A DNA stretch of 64,000 nucleotides from contig NC_081405.1 in assembly GCF_030272615.1 (NCBI RefSeq), positions 468,584,008-468,648,007 on the forward strand, written 5' to 3'. The DNA comes from Cryptomeria japonica. Lineage: Eukaryota; Streptophyta; Pinopsida; Cupressales; Cupressaceae. Numbering within the stretch: the stretch's first letter is position 1; each line of letters opens with the position of its first letter. A program made the translations under genes and the position numbers. The notes under the pieces are model-generated. The model was given only the letters and a program-made list of their open reading frames with translations, was not told where the DNA came from and ran no database searches. Shown piece by piece: positions 12,486 through 24,410 of the stretch.

Positions 12486-13500
12486 TCATATATCTGGTCT
12501 AGTCTGAGTCAAATATAATAGAGCTCCAGTCATAGATTTATACCTTTTAGGATTTACCGGAGCTAATATATATTTCTTTGTCAATTTCTCACTTGTAACC
12601 ATAGGAGTACCAACCGGTTTAGAATTTTCCATAACAAATTTCTTCAACAACTCTCTAGCATACTTAGTTTGATAGATGAAAATACCTTTATCAGTCTTAG
12701 TAATCTGCAAACCTAAGAAAATATCATAAATCTCTAATCATAGACATCTCAAATTCATTCTTCGTATTATCAGAGAATTCTATAACTTTTCCTCACCTCC
12801 AAAAATGATATTATCAACAAATACCTCAACAATCAATATGTCATCATTAGTGATCTTATAATACAAGCTACTATAAATATTACCTTTAGTGAAACCAAGC
12901 TTTAAAAGATATTTGTCCAATCTGGTATACCAAGCTCTAGGGGCTTGCTTCAATCCATATAAAGATTTCCTCAATCTACAAACCATGATATTGTCATCTG
13001 AAAGAGAAAATCCATCAAGATACTCAATGTAGACTTCCTCTTCAAGATCTCCATTTAGAAATGAACACTTAACATCCAACTAATAAACCTTGTTTTTCTT
13101 ATGGGAAACATAAGAAAGATAATCTCATAGCTTCAATCCTTGCTACTAGAGAAAAAGTTTCATCATAATCAATTCCTTCCTTCTGAGAATATCCTTTGTA
13201 GACCAATCTAGCCTTGTTCCTCACAACTTGTCCATCTTCATTCAATTTATTCCTAAAAACCATTTTAGTTTCAATAACATTCTTATTTTTAGGCCGGGGA
13301 ACTAAAGTCCATGTGTTGTTATTTTCTATCTGATCCAATTCCTCTTCCATAGCTTTCATCCAACATTCATCCTTACATGCTTGAACTACTAAAGCTAGTT
13401 CAATTTGAGAAATTAAGCATACCTCTTCAGTTGCCAACCTTCTTGTCATCACTCCTTTGCTTTTATCTCCAATAATTTGATCTTCTGAATGATTCAACCT
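12486..13500 (-). pseudogene. copia-1 reverse transcriptase
   Basis: Three overlapping-frame blocks. 13497-13099 carries [20 protein letters not shown] and the [21 protein letters not shown] entry motif. 13079-12780 carries MDVKCSFLNGDLEEEVYIE, LRKSLYGLKQAPRAWY and the active site as FVDNIIFGG. 12710-12486 carries the thumb region up to TGALLYLTQTRPDI. The catalytic YVDD-type motif has its second Asp changed to Asn, which should inactivate the enzyme. Frameshifts lie near 13090 and 12760. Confidence 0.92.
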
Positions 13501-13728
13501 TACATACCTAGGAGTCTTCTAACTTTCTATTTCTTTGCCATGATCTTTAGTTACTATTGAATTTTTTGATACTGCTGGGGTAACTGGTTCAACATTCTAT
13601 TCCGATTCAGGTACTAACATATTAGTTATGATCATTTCCACTTTTGGTTCTCTTTCATAAGTTCTGATTTGACCTTTGTACTGCTCATCCACCTAGACAT
13701 TAGTACTCTCCACAATTATCTGCAATCT

Positions 13729-14720
13729 TTAGTTATAACATCTATATGCTTTGCTTTCATTTGAATAACCAAGAAATATCCCTTCATCACATCCAGGATC
13801 AAACTTTCCAATGGAATCATCTCTTTTGATATAGCATTTACTACCAAAGATTCTGAAGTACTTAACTGTAGGTGTATGACCAAACCATAACTCATAAGGT
13901 GTCTTACCGATGTCTCCTTTGATATGAACTCTATTGAATGTGTATTTTTCCATGCTCATAGCTTCTCTCCAATAGATATGAGGAAAATTAGATTCCATCA
14001 TCATAGATCTAGCTGCATCCAGGATTTTTCTGTTGTTTCTTTCCACAACACCATTCTACTGAGGTGTACGGGATGCAGAGAACTGACTCCTTATGCCATG
14101 TTTCTCATATTAACTGTTAAATTCACTAGATGTGAATTCACCTACCTAATCATATCTTAAGCATTTTATCTTTAACCTTATCTCTGTCTCAACCATAGCT
14201 TTAAAGATCTTGAACTTTTCAAAGGCTTTAGATTTATCCTTTAGAAAAGTAATCCACATCATTCTAGAATAGTCATCAATGATTAGCATGAAATATCTAT
14301 TACCCTAAAAACTACTTATTCTAGCAGGACCATACAAATCAGTATGAATAAGATCAAGAATATCATTAGGTTTGTCTTGTATACTCTTAAAAGAATTTTT
14401 GACTCTCTTACCCATTTGACATTCCTTACATACTGGATTATGAGGCTTCACAATCTTAGGTAAATCTCTAACTACCTTAGTTGAACTAATCTTTACAATG
14501 CAATCAAAATTCACATGACACAACCTCTTATGCCATAGCTGACTCTGACCAATATGCCCAATCAAATATGTCTTCTCACCAGAGTTCAAATGAAAGATGT
14601 TACCTCTAGTCTGAGTACCGATTGCAATCTCCAATCTAGATTTGTTGATGATTTTGCATTTCCCATCCTTGAACTGTAATTGAAATCCCTTATCCACCAA
14701 CTATCCTACACTCAAAAGAT
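13729..14720 (-). pseudogene. copia-1 integrase
   Basis: The N-terminal zinc-binding half (14700-14305) shows WHKRLCHVNF and a later CKECQMGK, the HHCC set, followed by HTDLYGP, the start of the catalytic core. The second half (14046-13729) shows MERNNRKILDAARSMM and the C-terminal GKTPYELWFGHTP and CDEGIFLGYSNESKAYRCYN region. The middle of the core (14305-14046) is in other frames with stops. It would insert the cDNA into the host genome. Confidence 0.9.
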
Positions 14721-14730
14721 TATGCCTTAA

Positions 14731-16075
14731 TCATTCTACATAATAAACATTATCAGTGTCATGCTTACCATCTAATGATATAGTTCCTCTTCCTCTAATC
14801 ATGCATGCTTTGTCATCTCCAAATCTGACTGGACCTCCATCAAATTCTTGCAAAGATAGAAACTTCCTTTTATCTCCAATCATATGATGTGAACATCCAC
14901 TGTCTATCACCAATTCATCCTTGTCTTCAAATTTAGCAGCAAGGGCCTTCTCTTCATTTTGAATGACAGGTTCCTGAGCATCTTCCTTGATACCTAATAA
15001 TACCCATTCCTTTCCATTGCCAGATCCACTAGCTGAATCTTTTGTCGATTCATTATCAAAATAATCAGTTACACCTTCCTCATCAGCATAGTAGCATGAT
15101 TTGTCTTTGTTCCTCCTATACTTATTCTTGTTTTGATATTCATGGTTAGGCTTATAAGATCTTCTATCTTTTTCTTCAAATCTTGAATTCCTCTCAGGAC
15201 ATCTAGATGCAAAATGACCTATCTTATTACATGCAAAACATTTGAAAGGAGATTTTCCTTCATACTTACTTCTTGCTAGACCTTTAGGTACCCTTCTATG
15301 AAATAGGGCTTCAAGTTTCTCAAGCTCTTCATCTTCTTTCTTCATATCATCTAGTTCATTTGCATATAATGCTTTCCAATCCTTCTTGCTGGTTGATGAT
15401 GTAGATGAATTGAAAGAAGATTCAGTCTTTGGAACTCCTTGAGGACCAAATTCTTCAAGCTCAAAAGCAGATAACTTTCCAACCAAAATATCCCTATTGA
15501 TAGAAGAGTTAGACAATGTTCTGAACTCATTGATTGTAGTAGCCTTCATTTTGTAAGCTGATGGAAAATCTCTTGATACTTTAGAAACAATCTCATCTTC
15601 GCTCAAAGATCCACCACAACATTGAATTCCCAAGACAATTTCATTGACTCTTTCCATAAAAGAAACAATTCTTTCATCTTCCTCCATTCTCAAGTTCTCA
15701 TATCTCACTCAGTAACCATCAAGTCTAGAAATTTTAACAATAGGATCACCTTCATTCAGAGTCTCCAACTTATCCCATATAGCCTTTGTAGATGATTTGT
15801 TTGTTAATCCCATTACTTGCTAATCTGAAAGGGTGTTCAAAAGGGCTTCTCTAGCTCCACAATAATTTTCAATGTACTTATCCAAGTCTATCAGAGGAGG
15901 ATTACCAAATACTAAATCATAAGGGATATATCCTTTCTCAATTATCTCCCAAATCTCCTTGCTAAGACATCTCAGATGAGTCTCCATTTGAAGCTTCCAT
16001 AATCTATAATTTGTTCCTTCAAGCCTAGGGTTGTCCTTTCAGTAAGCAATTTAAGTTGAATGATTACTCTCCATA
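14731..16075 (-). pseudogene. copia-1 gag with zinc knuckle and protease
   Basis: The gag start lies near 16075, close to the PBS, and continues as LEGTNYRLWKLQMETHL, typical of copia gag. An open block of 325 codons (15708-14731) holds the rest of the capsid region (RIVSFMERVNEIVLG), the zinc knuckle CFACNKIGHFASRCPE and the protease DSGCSHHMIGD near its end, where the Asp of DSG is the catalytic residue. Stops upstream of 15708 break the N-terminus. Gag packages the RNA, and protease cleaves the polyprotein. Confidence 0.92.
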
Positions 16076-16110
16076 GGATCTTCCTCAAGTGGTTAAGCTT
16101 CTGCAAAGAG

Positions 16111-16129
16111 GACCAAGCTCTGGTACAAT
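16111..16129 (-). promoter_or_regulatory. copia-1 primer binding site (initiator tRNA-Met type)
   Basis: Immediately inside the 5' LTR the minus strand reads TTGTACCAGAGCTTGG, a close variant of TGGTATCAGAGC, the usual copia site complementary to initiator tRNA-Met. This fixes the orientation of the element and the inner edge of the LTR at 16130. Confidence 0.8.
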
Positions 16130-17339
16130 TGTTAGGATAACTGGTGAACAACTGAGAGGGGGGGGGGTGAATCAGTTGTTAATAGATTATGAAACTTTAA
16201 GCACACCAAACCTTTTACCGAAATGCATAAACCAAATACTAGAATATAAGATATATCAATTAAGAACAAACATAAATCATAAACTAGTTACCATGCATCC
16301 ATAACACATAACAACAAGATTTTTACGTGGAAAACTCAGTAAAGGGAAAAACCATGGTGGGAAGCCTACCCATAGTCAAATGATACTTCTATAGTAAGTA
16401 TGTGATTACAATAACGGGCTTTCACATGCAGGAAGGTCAATAGCCTAGAGTACACTGCTCATCACAAAAGGAGCCTCACTGACTACAAAAGATATCTAGA
16501 CTACAATCCAGAAATAAGAATGAACTGCAAGAATAACATCTCCTATGCTTGAGTACAGTTTTGGTTAAGCTCAATGCTGAAGGTCTTAAACCTTTTACAC
16601 AAATTCAATTCAATCACCTATGATTGATCAAAACCTCTGCATATGATTACAACTTTATTCACACATAGATAATCCCATAACCATAATCTCAGACCACGAT
16701 CTACAAAGGGATCTTACATAATATTTATACCAACCTGAGACCTAAACAATTAGGTCAGCCACCTAAAATATAATATAATAAATCTATTACATAAACCTAC
16801 AAACCAATGATAATCCAAGTCGGTCTAAGACTAAAAAAACATTAACCAAATAATAAATCCAACTGGTAACGCAACAAGAGCATCCACCAACACGTTACAT
16901 AAACCAGTCCATAACCTAGTAGAATAAGACCAGAACCAAAATAGGTCGCCATAAACCAAATGCAACACCACCAATCAGCTGGAACACAAATACGATAACC
17001 ATCAACATCCTGAATACCTTCTAGAAGCAGCACCAACACAACTTATTGAATCCATCAAAAGGTCTTCAATGATTACCGGTAACGAAAAGGCTTACTAGAA
17101 CATATGATAGCTTCTGGAACACCAAATCCCAAACCAACTGAATGTGACATGCAATTGAATGACATGAATAATCAAACCAAACCAATTCCACCATTTAGAA
17201 TATACCAAAGACAAATCTCCTGATCATCATCAAAGTCCAACCATTCTACAGGAACCCGGTAGATAACCAAACAAGCTAGTGTTGGCATCAATGACAAACA
17301 TCAATGCAACACATAATCAATTCCTCCAAATTTCCAACA
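16130..17339 (-). repeat. copia-1 5' LTR
   Basis: Plus-strand ends are TGTTAGGATAACTGG and TTTCCAACA. It aligns with 10313-11516 and 18182-19289, including the G-run block at about 16156 and the stretch with AAACCATGGTGGGAA. It lies next to a gypsy integrase fragment. Confidence 0.9.
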
Positions 17340-18181
17340 TTTAAATCTTATGATGATCTATATATATGACACATGTACATGCACACACACACACACATGT
17401 AGATTTAATAATGCATAGTCACTTAATAACACAAAAAGGAATGTCCCGTTGATGAAGAATATGTGTTGGGACGCGATCCCTCACCCCCCTATAGGAATCA
17501 AGGTATCATGCATGAGCCAGATACTACACATCTTGTATGTATAGTATCTACGTAGGTGTGCGGCATTGATCGACTCTTTAATAGGAGTGCCATCCATGGA
17601 GGATAGGCCATAGGCACCAAAACCATAAATAAAGGTGATGATGTATAAACCTAACCAATTTGGGCTAAATTTCCCTTTTTGGTCAGATGACGCATTAACA
17701 TTTCTTTGGTTCTCATAAAGAACTAGGTCACCTTTCTTAAAGGTTCGAGGTAGAACACTTTGGTTATATTGTTTGGATAGAGACTTTTGATAATATTGAA
17801 GATGTTCAAGGGCCATTAAGCAGTGCTCATCCAGCAATTTAAGCTGGTTTAAACAAAGAGTGCAATAAGAATCATCATCAATAACCCCTTTTAAGGAGAC
17901 CCACAAAGAGAGAATCTCCAATTCAAGAGGCATTATAGAATCAACACCATACACGAGGTTGTAGGGTTTCGTTCCTATAGCCGCATGAACACTCATGCGA
18001 TAGGCCCATAACACATAGATTAACTGCAAATGCCAATCTCTACAATGTTTAGTGATGATCTTGCATAAGATTTGTTCAATGGTTTTGTTAGGTGCTTCTG
18101 CTTGACCGTTAGATTGCAGGTAGTAAGGTGTAGAAAAGTGGTGCTTAATGTGAAATTTTTCAAGAAAATGCTTAACCTCCT
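17340..18181 (-). pseudogene. Ty3/gypsy integrase fragment (gypsy-3)
   Basis: A long minus-strand open block encodes the second half of a Tat-type integrase: HFSTPYYLQSNGQAEAPNKT (core with the catalytic Glu position replaced in the usual GQaE.xNk), then WAYRMSVHAAIGTKPYNLVYG, LEHLQYYQKS, FKKGDLVLYENQR and a C-terminal GKFSPNWLGLYI motif. It is abruptly cut at its N-terminal side by the LTR at 18182. A short (CA)n run lies at about 17380. The rest of this element is not in the window. Confidence 0.85.
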
Positions 18182-19289
18182 TGTTAGGATAACTAGTGGA
18201 CAACTGAGAGGGGCGGTGAATCAGTTGTCAATAGATTATGAAAATTTAAGCACAAAAACCTTTTATCGGAATAACAAATATATCAATTAACCACAACCAT
18301 AAATCATAAACCAAATACCATGCATCCACAATACATAACACCAAGATTTATACATGGAAAAACTGGTAAAGGGAAAAACCATGGTGGGAAACCCTACCCA
18401 CAGTCAGATGATACTTCTCCAGTAAGTATGTGATTACAATAAAGGGGTCTACACATGCAGGAAGGAAAACTTCTCATCACAAAAGAGCCTCATTGACTAC
18501 AAAAATCTTTAGACTATAATCCGAAAGGAAGAGTGATCTACAAGAATAACATCTCCTGTGCTTGAGTACAGTTCCAGTTAAGCTCAATACCAAAGGTCTT
18601 AAACCTCTTACTCAAACCCAATCCTCTGCATATGATTACAACTTTATTTGCACACAAATAATCCCATAGCCCATGATCTACAAAGAGATCTTACATCATA
18701 TTTATACAAACCCGGGACCTAAACAATTAGGTCAGCAACCCAAAAGATAGTACAATAAATCCATTACATAAACCTGCAAACCAATGATAACCCAAGCTGG
18801 CCTAAGACCAAAACATTAAACAAACAATAAATCTAATTGGTAACGCATCAGGAGCATCCACCAACATGTTACATAAATTGGTCTGTAACCTAGGAGAATA
18901 ACAAAGAATAGCACCAAACCTAAAATAGGTTGCCATAAGCTAAATACAACACCACCAATCAACTGGAACATGAACATGATAACCATTAGCATCCTGAGAA
19001 CCTTCTAGAAGCCACACCAACACCACTTATCGAATCCATCAAAAGATCTTCAACAAAGCTCTGTCGGTAAAACCCTTACCAGTAACCAAAAGGCTTACTA
19101 GAACATATGATAGCTTCCAGATCACCAAATCCCAAACCAACTGAATGTGATACGCACATGAATGAAGAAACCAAACCAATTCCATCAAACTGAATGTATT
19201 AGAGAATATCGGAGATGATCTCTAGATCAACATCACAATCCAAACACTCTAATGGAACCCGATAGACAACCAAACAAGCTAGTGTTGAC
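18182..19289 (-). repeat. Third copia-1 family LTR, truncated by copia-2
   Basis: Starts TGTTAGGATAACTAG, carries the GAGAGGGGCGGTGAATCAG block and follows the other two LTRs until GCTAGTGTTGAC, where a different LTR (TGTTAATC) begins at 19290. The missing last stretch of about 70 bp should lie beyond the right end of copia-2, outside the window. It may be a solo LTR or the edge of another element. It interrupts the gypsy integrase fragment. Confidence 0.85.
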
Positions 19290-20822
19290 TGTTAATCTTA
19301 GAGGATTCGATTAATATTGAGAGGGAGGGTGATTCAGTATTAACAATAATTTGAAATCAGAAACTTAGACTCATAAAACTTTCACCAAATCAAACATAGA
19401 CCAACATTAGAGTCATTTACCAGCACCGGTATCTGCTAATAAAAATCTGCTAAACTGATATATCAGTGCTGAACATTAAGTTCTCTTTAACCATGCATAA
19501 ACTGAAAGTAAAACATAACATCACATAAAAAAATTCACCATATGAACACCATGATTTTCACGTGGAAACCCAAATAGGGAAAATCCATAGTGGGAATTGG
19601 CACCCACAAATATTTTGCACTCTTTCAGAATGTGCCCTTTTAGGAGCCAAGCCCGGTTAGAAGCTTACAATGATGCCTTGTTAGGAGCAGACCCTGTTAG
19701 CAGTCACCCGCTTAAGGGATTTACCTCAACCCTATTATAAGCTTTGATCTATTAGGATCAACCTCATAAGAGTATTTAGAACTCAGATATTGAGTCACCC
19801 TATTAGGGGATTTTACAATGTGAGGCCTATTAAGACCTACTCGATTAAGGGATTTTAGATACTGTAATTGTTAGAGAACAACAGTGAATGATCTGTGTAT
19901 AGAAATAAATTGCTTTCTTGATCAAATCCAATTAAGTTCTAAGTTTACATCACTCTGGCAGATCTTCTCACACACCTTGGTTTGTCTTCACACACTTCTC
20001 AAAATCATCGACACTTGAAAACATCAACCTTACCGACATAAATAACCTTTACAAGTAGGTCAGCATCAAAACCCTAAGACTTCATACATATATAATCATA
20101 GATCTTTACAAATCACTATAGATGATCATATGGATCATTATAATCAATTACAAATCAATATCAACTATTGAATGATCATAAGTTGTCATAGCAAGTCGAT
20201 GTAGTACAAAGTCAAACCCTTAGCTCATTCCACTAAGCACTTTGCACATTCCCAAGAAATTTGCTTTCCAAACGTGCCAAAACATATTTCAAACACTTCA
20301 TGTGTTTTGTGCCATGTTATCATAAACATGTGAACTTTATGTAGATAACCACCAAACCAAAAATCATTACCGGTCCTTAAACCCTTCTTAAACCCTGGCA
20401 AAAACTCAACATAAATTATAAACATAACTTCTGGTTGTCACTACTTGATGTGGTTCTAGTTAGATATGTGTTACAATGATAGAAAATTACATTCAAAACC
20501 AAAAATCCTCAACCATCACCAATCACCAGATACAATCAAAATATTTCCTCATTTACCGGTTAAGATCCTAATTCTCAGTTTCTTGATTGTTTACCAGTAA
20601 GCTCTCTCTGATAGACCAAAAGATTTAGATGACACAATACAAAATAAGTAAACATCAATAGACATTAATAGACATTAGTTTCCATCAATGGCAACACAAA
20701 TAACTGATCAAAGTCATCCATCATGCAATCTCAATCTCTTCATCACAATGTCATCTCAAATAGTCTTTTACCGGTTCAGTCATCATTCTCCATCTGTATC
20801 ATTTATACAAAACATGCCAATA
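19290..20822 (-). repeat. copia-2 3' LTR
   Basis: Starts TGTTAATCTTAGAGG and ends GCCAATA. A shorter version of the G-rich block (GAGAGGGAGGGTGATTCAG) sits near its start, as in copia-1. It is not otherwise alignable with the copia-1 LTRs. It is followed by a pyrimidine-rich stretch consistent with a minus-strand polypurine tract, so this is the 3' LTR. Confidence 0.8.
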
Positions 20823-20930
20823 ATCTCCCCCTTTGGCATTGATGGAAACACTAAACATCAACATAATCAACTCATACTATTCCGCTCTGTTCTAGACCTT
20901 TTTTGTAATTCTTCTCTTCTCTAGTGCACT
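20823..20930 (-). other. copia-2 polypurine tract and 3' leader, cut by the gypsy
   Basis: The plus strand ATCTCCCCCTTTGGC gives a minus-strand purine run next to the LTR. The following 90 bp continue across the gypsy insertion at 46920. The last 5 bp, TGCAC (20926-20930), are the gypsy target duplication. Confidence 0.75.
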
Positions 20931-21289
20931 GTTAGCACATATTTTTGGAAAATATTATGTGCTATTTGTTTGATGTTTTATATGTACATTTTCATCATAA
21001 AAGCATTTATTGCTGGATTGAATATGTAGGAGGTATGTTGCAGTATCTGAAGGATGCTACTCTGAAATTTTTTCAAAATTGAAAAAGTACCGCTGGGGCA
21101 TGCTAAGGGTTGGCACTGAATAGGGACTACATGAGGAAGTTTCATCATGACAGTATTGGGATTCTTATGAAGACATTCTTTGGGCCTATGTGATAGAATC
21201 TATCATTTATTAGCACATATGAAATTTCTATGGAAGGTCAGAAGTGTAAACAATATAAGAAGAGGAGCTTAATTAGCATGATTATCAAA

Positions 21290-22330
21290 TCTGAGCTATC
21301 AATGTAAGTTACCCCAATAAGACTGACTATCCGTAACAATGAAAGAACCTATCGGTGTGACCTAGACCGACCATTCTGAAGGAGAACCCAAAGGAAATTC
21401 AAAAGGAGGGTTTCATTGGCATAACACTCACTATCGGGGGCATGAGAAAAGTGTTGTGCCGATAGCCGATGAGGTTATCAGTATAACTTACACCGATGAA
21501 AGAGAATGTGAAGTAGAGGTCGACAATGTCATCAGGTCATCAGAAAGTGTCATCTCATGCTACCCTGATACCCGATGTGCTAGGTGGAAAAAGTGGTGTC
21601 ATCGACATGACTTACTATGATGAGGTGATACCAAAAGGAGGAAAATACTAAGTCATTGGGGTACCTTAAACTATCGGTGAGAGATGTTTTAGGTTATGCT
21701 GATACCTGATGAGGAGGACAAGTTAGGCATGGAGAAAGAGACTTGATCAGGGTGAGTTACACCAATCGAAGACATAGTCATCAAAATATCATCACCTCAT
21801 CAGGAGGAGACATCTTTTGTTACACCAATGCTCGATGAGAAAGAGGAGGTAGGTGTAAACAAAGAGATCTCATCAGGGAAACGTATGCCAATAGATTGGA
21901 GGAATAAAAGATACATAAGTTCAAAGGCGATGACATCGGGTCATCGGAGTAAGATAAAGTGAGTTGTTCTGATGCCTGATAAGGTGACTCGATGTAACAA
22001 ACAAGATGCAAACTATGAAGGAGGACTCATTGGGATAGCTTAAACCATCAGAGGAGCGTATTTGCAATTATGTCGATACCTGATGGGCAGAATGCCACAA
22101 AGGAATAGATGAAGGGTATATTGGAATGACCTACATCGATGTGATATAAAAGTAAAGGTAAAGCCTAGCTAGAAGGAAGAGCCATCGGGGAAGTTATAAC
22201 CATCGGGATGATAACAAATGAGCTATGCCGATACCTAGCAAAGTCATCAGTGAGACCTATGCTGATCAAAAGGAAGGGTGGTGCCAAATGATTGAATTAA
22301 CGGGAAGAGTTATGATGACTAGCTATTTCA
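21290..22330 (+). repeat. Degenerate ATCGG/CCGAT array in the LTR upstream region
   Basis: Some twenty short blocks built from ATCGG, CCGAT and GATGAG recur here and at 41690-42720 in the other LTR. Several form near-palindromes of the type ATCGGTATAACTTACACCGA (about 21477-21497). They lie upstream of the TATA-like box, where enhancer repeats are usual in LTR retrotransposons. The function is inferred from position only. Confidence 0.6.
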
Positions 22331-22453
22331 AAATCTGATCTCAATGAATCCACCTGCCATTATTAAATATAGGCAATGGATAGCCCTGTGCTTACACAAG
22401 GAAAATAACAACACCGTTTCAATTGAGTAAATTCTCCTAGTGTATTAAATATT

Positions 22454-22460
22454 TATATAG
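22454..22460 (+). promoter_or_regulatory. TATA-like box upstream of the LTR ORF
   Basis: TATATAG lies 105 bp upstream of the ORF start at 22566 and is kept at 42842-42848 in the other LTR, in a well-conserved neighbourhood (GTGTATTAAAT...ATAGAAG). If it is the LTR promoter, the transcript starts near 22485 and the LTR ORF is the first ORF of the element RNA. Confidence 0.45.
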
Positions 22461-22565
22461 AAGCTGGTATAAGGAATTTTCATAGCAGACTTAAGAAAAC
22501 AAAGATATTGAAGTGGAAATAAACTGCAAAAAAATTGAATTTCAAAAGGCTTCAAGGAATCAAAT

Positions 22566-24410
22566 ATGGAGGGTTTTAGTTCCAAGGGCAAGAGGAAGGT
22601 CACTGAGGTCTCTGAGAGTGCTTCGAAGAAGTCTAAAGGTGGAGAAGGTGTGCAGAAATGAAAGTAAGCCAAGATATGATTGACCAAATGATCTCACCAA
22701 GAGCCAAATCCCATAGATCTAAGACTAATTTGCCTATCCAGCTAGAAGATGATTTCAAGGAATTTGGTGATGTCAGGACTAGGGTTAGAGGTCATGAGTT
22801 TCTCTTGTATCATTATTCACGAAGAAGAAATCCGACCCCAATCTCAAACCCATGGACAATTGGATTGGGTAAACTTGTGGTTCCTAACATCTTTGTGAAT
22901 ATTCGATTGATGAAAACATTGGCTAGGGCTTATAATGCCACAAAAAGATGTATTCAATTGCCAAATGATGATGCATTCATCCGTATATCACTAGCCACCA
23001 TTCAAGAGGTTTTTGATCTTGGATTTGAATCTAATGTGCCTCTGTCTTTTGAGAAACTGGAGGAAGAGTATATAAAGATGGATATTGTATACAATGGGTG
23101 GAATTAGGCCATACATAAGGTTGAGAAAGGAAAGTTGATAGATGAAGATGGGCCCCCATTTGATATCAACATTTTCAAGCAGTATCTGCAATATGCATAT
23201 ATGGCATGCAGTCAAGTGGGAGGAGTCAAGGTTTCATTTGTAGCTCAGACATGACCTTTGGTTCTTGCTGCTGACACACAAATGCATGAGCCAAGACAGT
23301 TCGATTATGCTAGTTACATTGTTGAGAAGATGCATGAGGGTTTCTTAAGCCTTCATAATAACCCTAACAATTCTTTTAAGTTTTATTCATTGTTGATGCA
23401 TATTATTTTGTTTTATGGACAACACAGGGGGTTGTGCCCTGAGGAATGAAAGCTAAATGTTCATGGCAAGGATGGAAATGAGAAGCCAATACAAGTATGG
23501 GTATCACTATGGGATTCTCAGTTCATGAGATCTCATTATGTCAAATTTAAAGAGTTTTTTGTGCAACCATTGTACAAATTTTTGGGGTTACTTTTGATGG
23601 ATCATTTTTCAGAAGAAATCAAAAGATCTCTTAGACCCCATGAACATGGGGATATCTGGATTGATCATAATTGGGGTGACTGGTATGTATTTGAGGACTT
23701 CACATATGTTAGAGTGTTTGGATTCGAAGGTGTGCCTTATGTTCTACCAGAGCCTGCGCTCGACATAATTGCCTACCTAGAGATTGTGAGACAAATGAGT
23801 GTTTCTAATGCACAACATTTTAGGGGTGCACACAAGCAAGTTTATCTGCCGAGGAGTCTACATTTTTGTGACTTCACTATTGTATCGACAAAGGTGTATG
23901 AAGTCATTGACAGGAGGTTGATAGAAGATTATAACCTCTATGAGCACACAAGTCGAATGAATTATGTATTGTTTGTAGAAAGTACTAGAGGAATTTTGGA
24001 TTATCTACCAAAGAAAAATGGATAACACGGTGTCACACCATAGGATTTTGGATCGATTAAATAGATTACTATAGGATCAGACACTGAGTGACAAAAGGAT
24101 CAATAAGGTCAAAAAAATGATTGACACTAATGAAAAAATCACAGGAGAGTTGAAAATTGAATATGAGGAGTGTTAGTGGATTGTTAATCATGGATTCCCA
24201 AGTGTGGTAGATGATGTAGGGGTTATAAAGGATAAAGAACAATGGATTACCGAATGCAAATCTCTACTCATCTCAACCCTTATCATTGCCCATGCGGATA
24301 CTTTGGATATGCATGAAACAGGGGAACAGGTTGAGAGTTTTGTTACAACAGAGGTAGCAGTTAGAGACATCATCTTCAATGCCTACACATATAAAGATGG
24401 ATATCTTTAA
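22566..24410 (+). pseudogene. LTR-resident ORF, copy in the 5' LTR (internal deletion)
   Basis: Starts MEGFSSKGKRKVTEVSES and reads through recognisable blocks: 22658-23107 (WTIGLGKLVVPNIFVNIRLM, LATIQEVFDLGFES), 23258-23449, 23525-24025 (FTYVRVFGFEGVPYVLP, EIVRQMSVSNAQHF, RRLIEDYNLYEHTS), then, after a 1.05-kb deletion, the C-terminal part ending at TAA 24410. Stops break it (for example in 23105 and 23253). I know no named domain. It is homologous to 42954-45851 and to the relic at 6400-9850. It lies inside the LTR, not in the internal region. Confidence 0.75.

Larger units (their letters stand above)
10313..17339 (-). mobile_element. Ty1/copia retrotransposon copia-1, near full length
   Basis: Two LTRs of about 1.2 kb (10313-11516 and 16130-17339) flank a minus-strand internal region in copia order: PBS, gag, protease, integrase, RT, RNase H, polypurine tract. 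All domains are present but carry stops and shifts, so the copy is dead. The 5-bp flanks (AGGAG left, TTTAA right) do not match, so the ends have been rearranged or the target duplication was lost. A third LTR of the same family lies at 18182. Confidence 0.92.

Noticed and set aside
17380..17396. (CA)n microsatellite
   Set aside because: A short ordinary simple repeat.
10308..18181. AGGAG left of 10313 and CTCCT left of 18182 are reverse complements, hinting at an inversion
   Set aside because: The LTRs are in the same orientation and 5 bp is too short; chance is likely.
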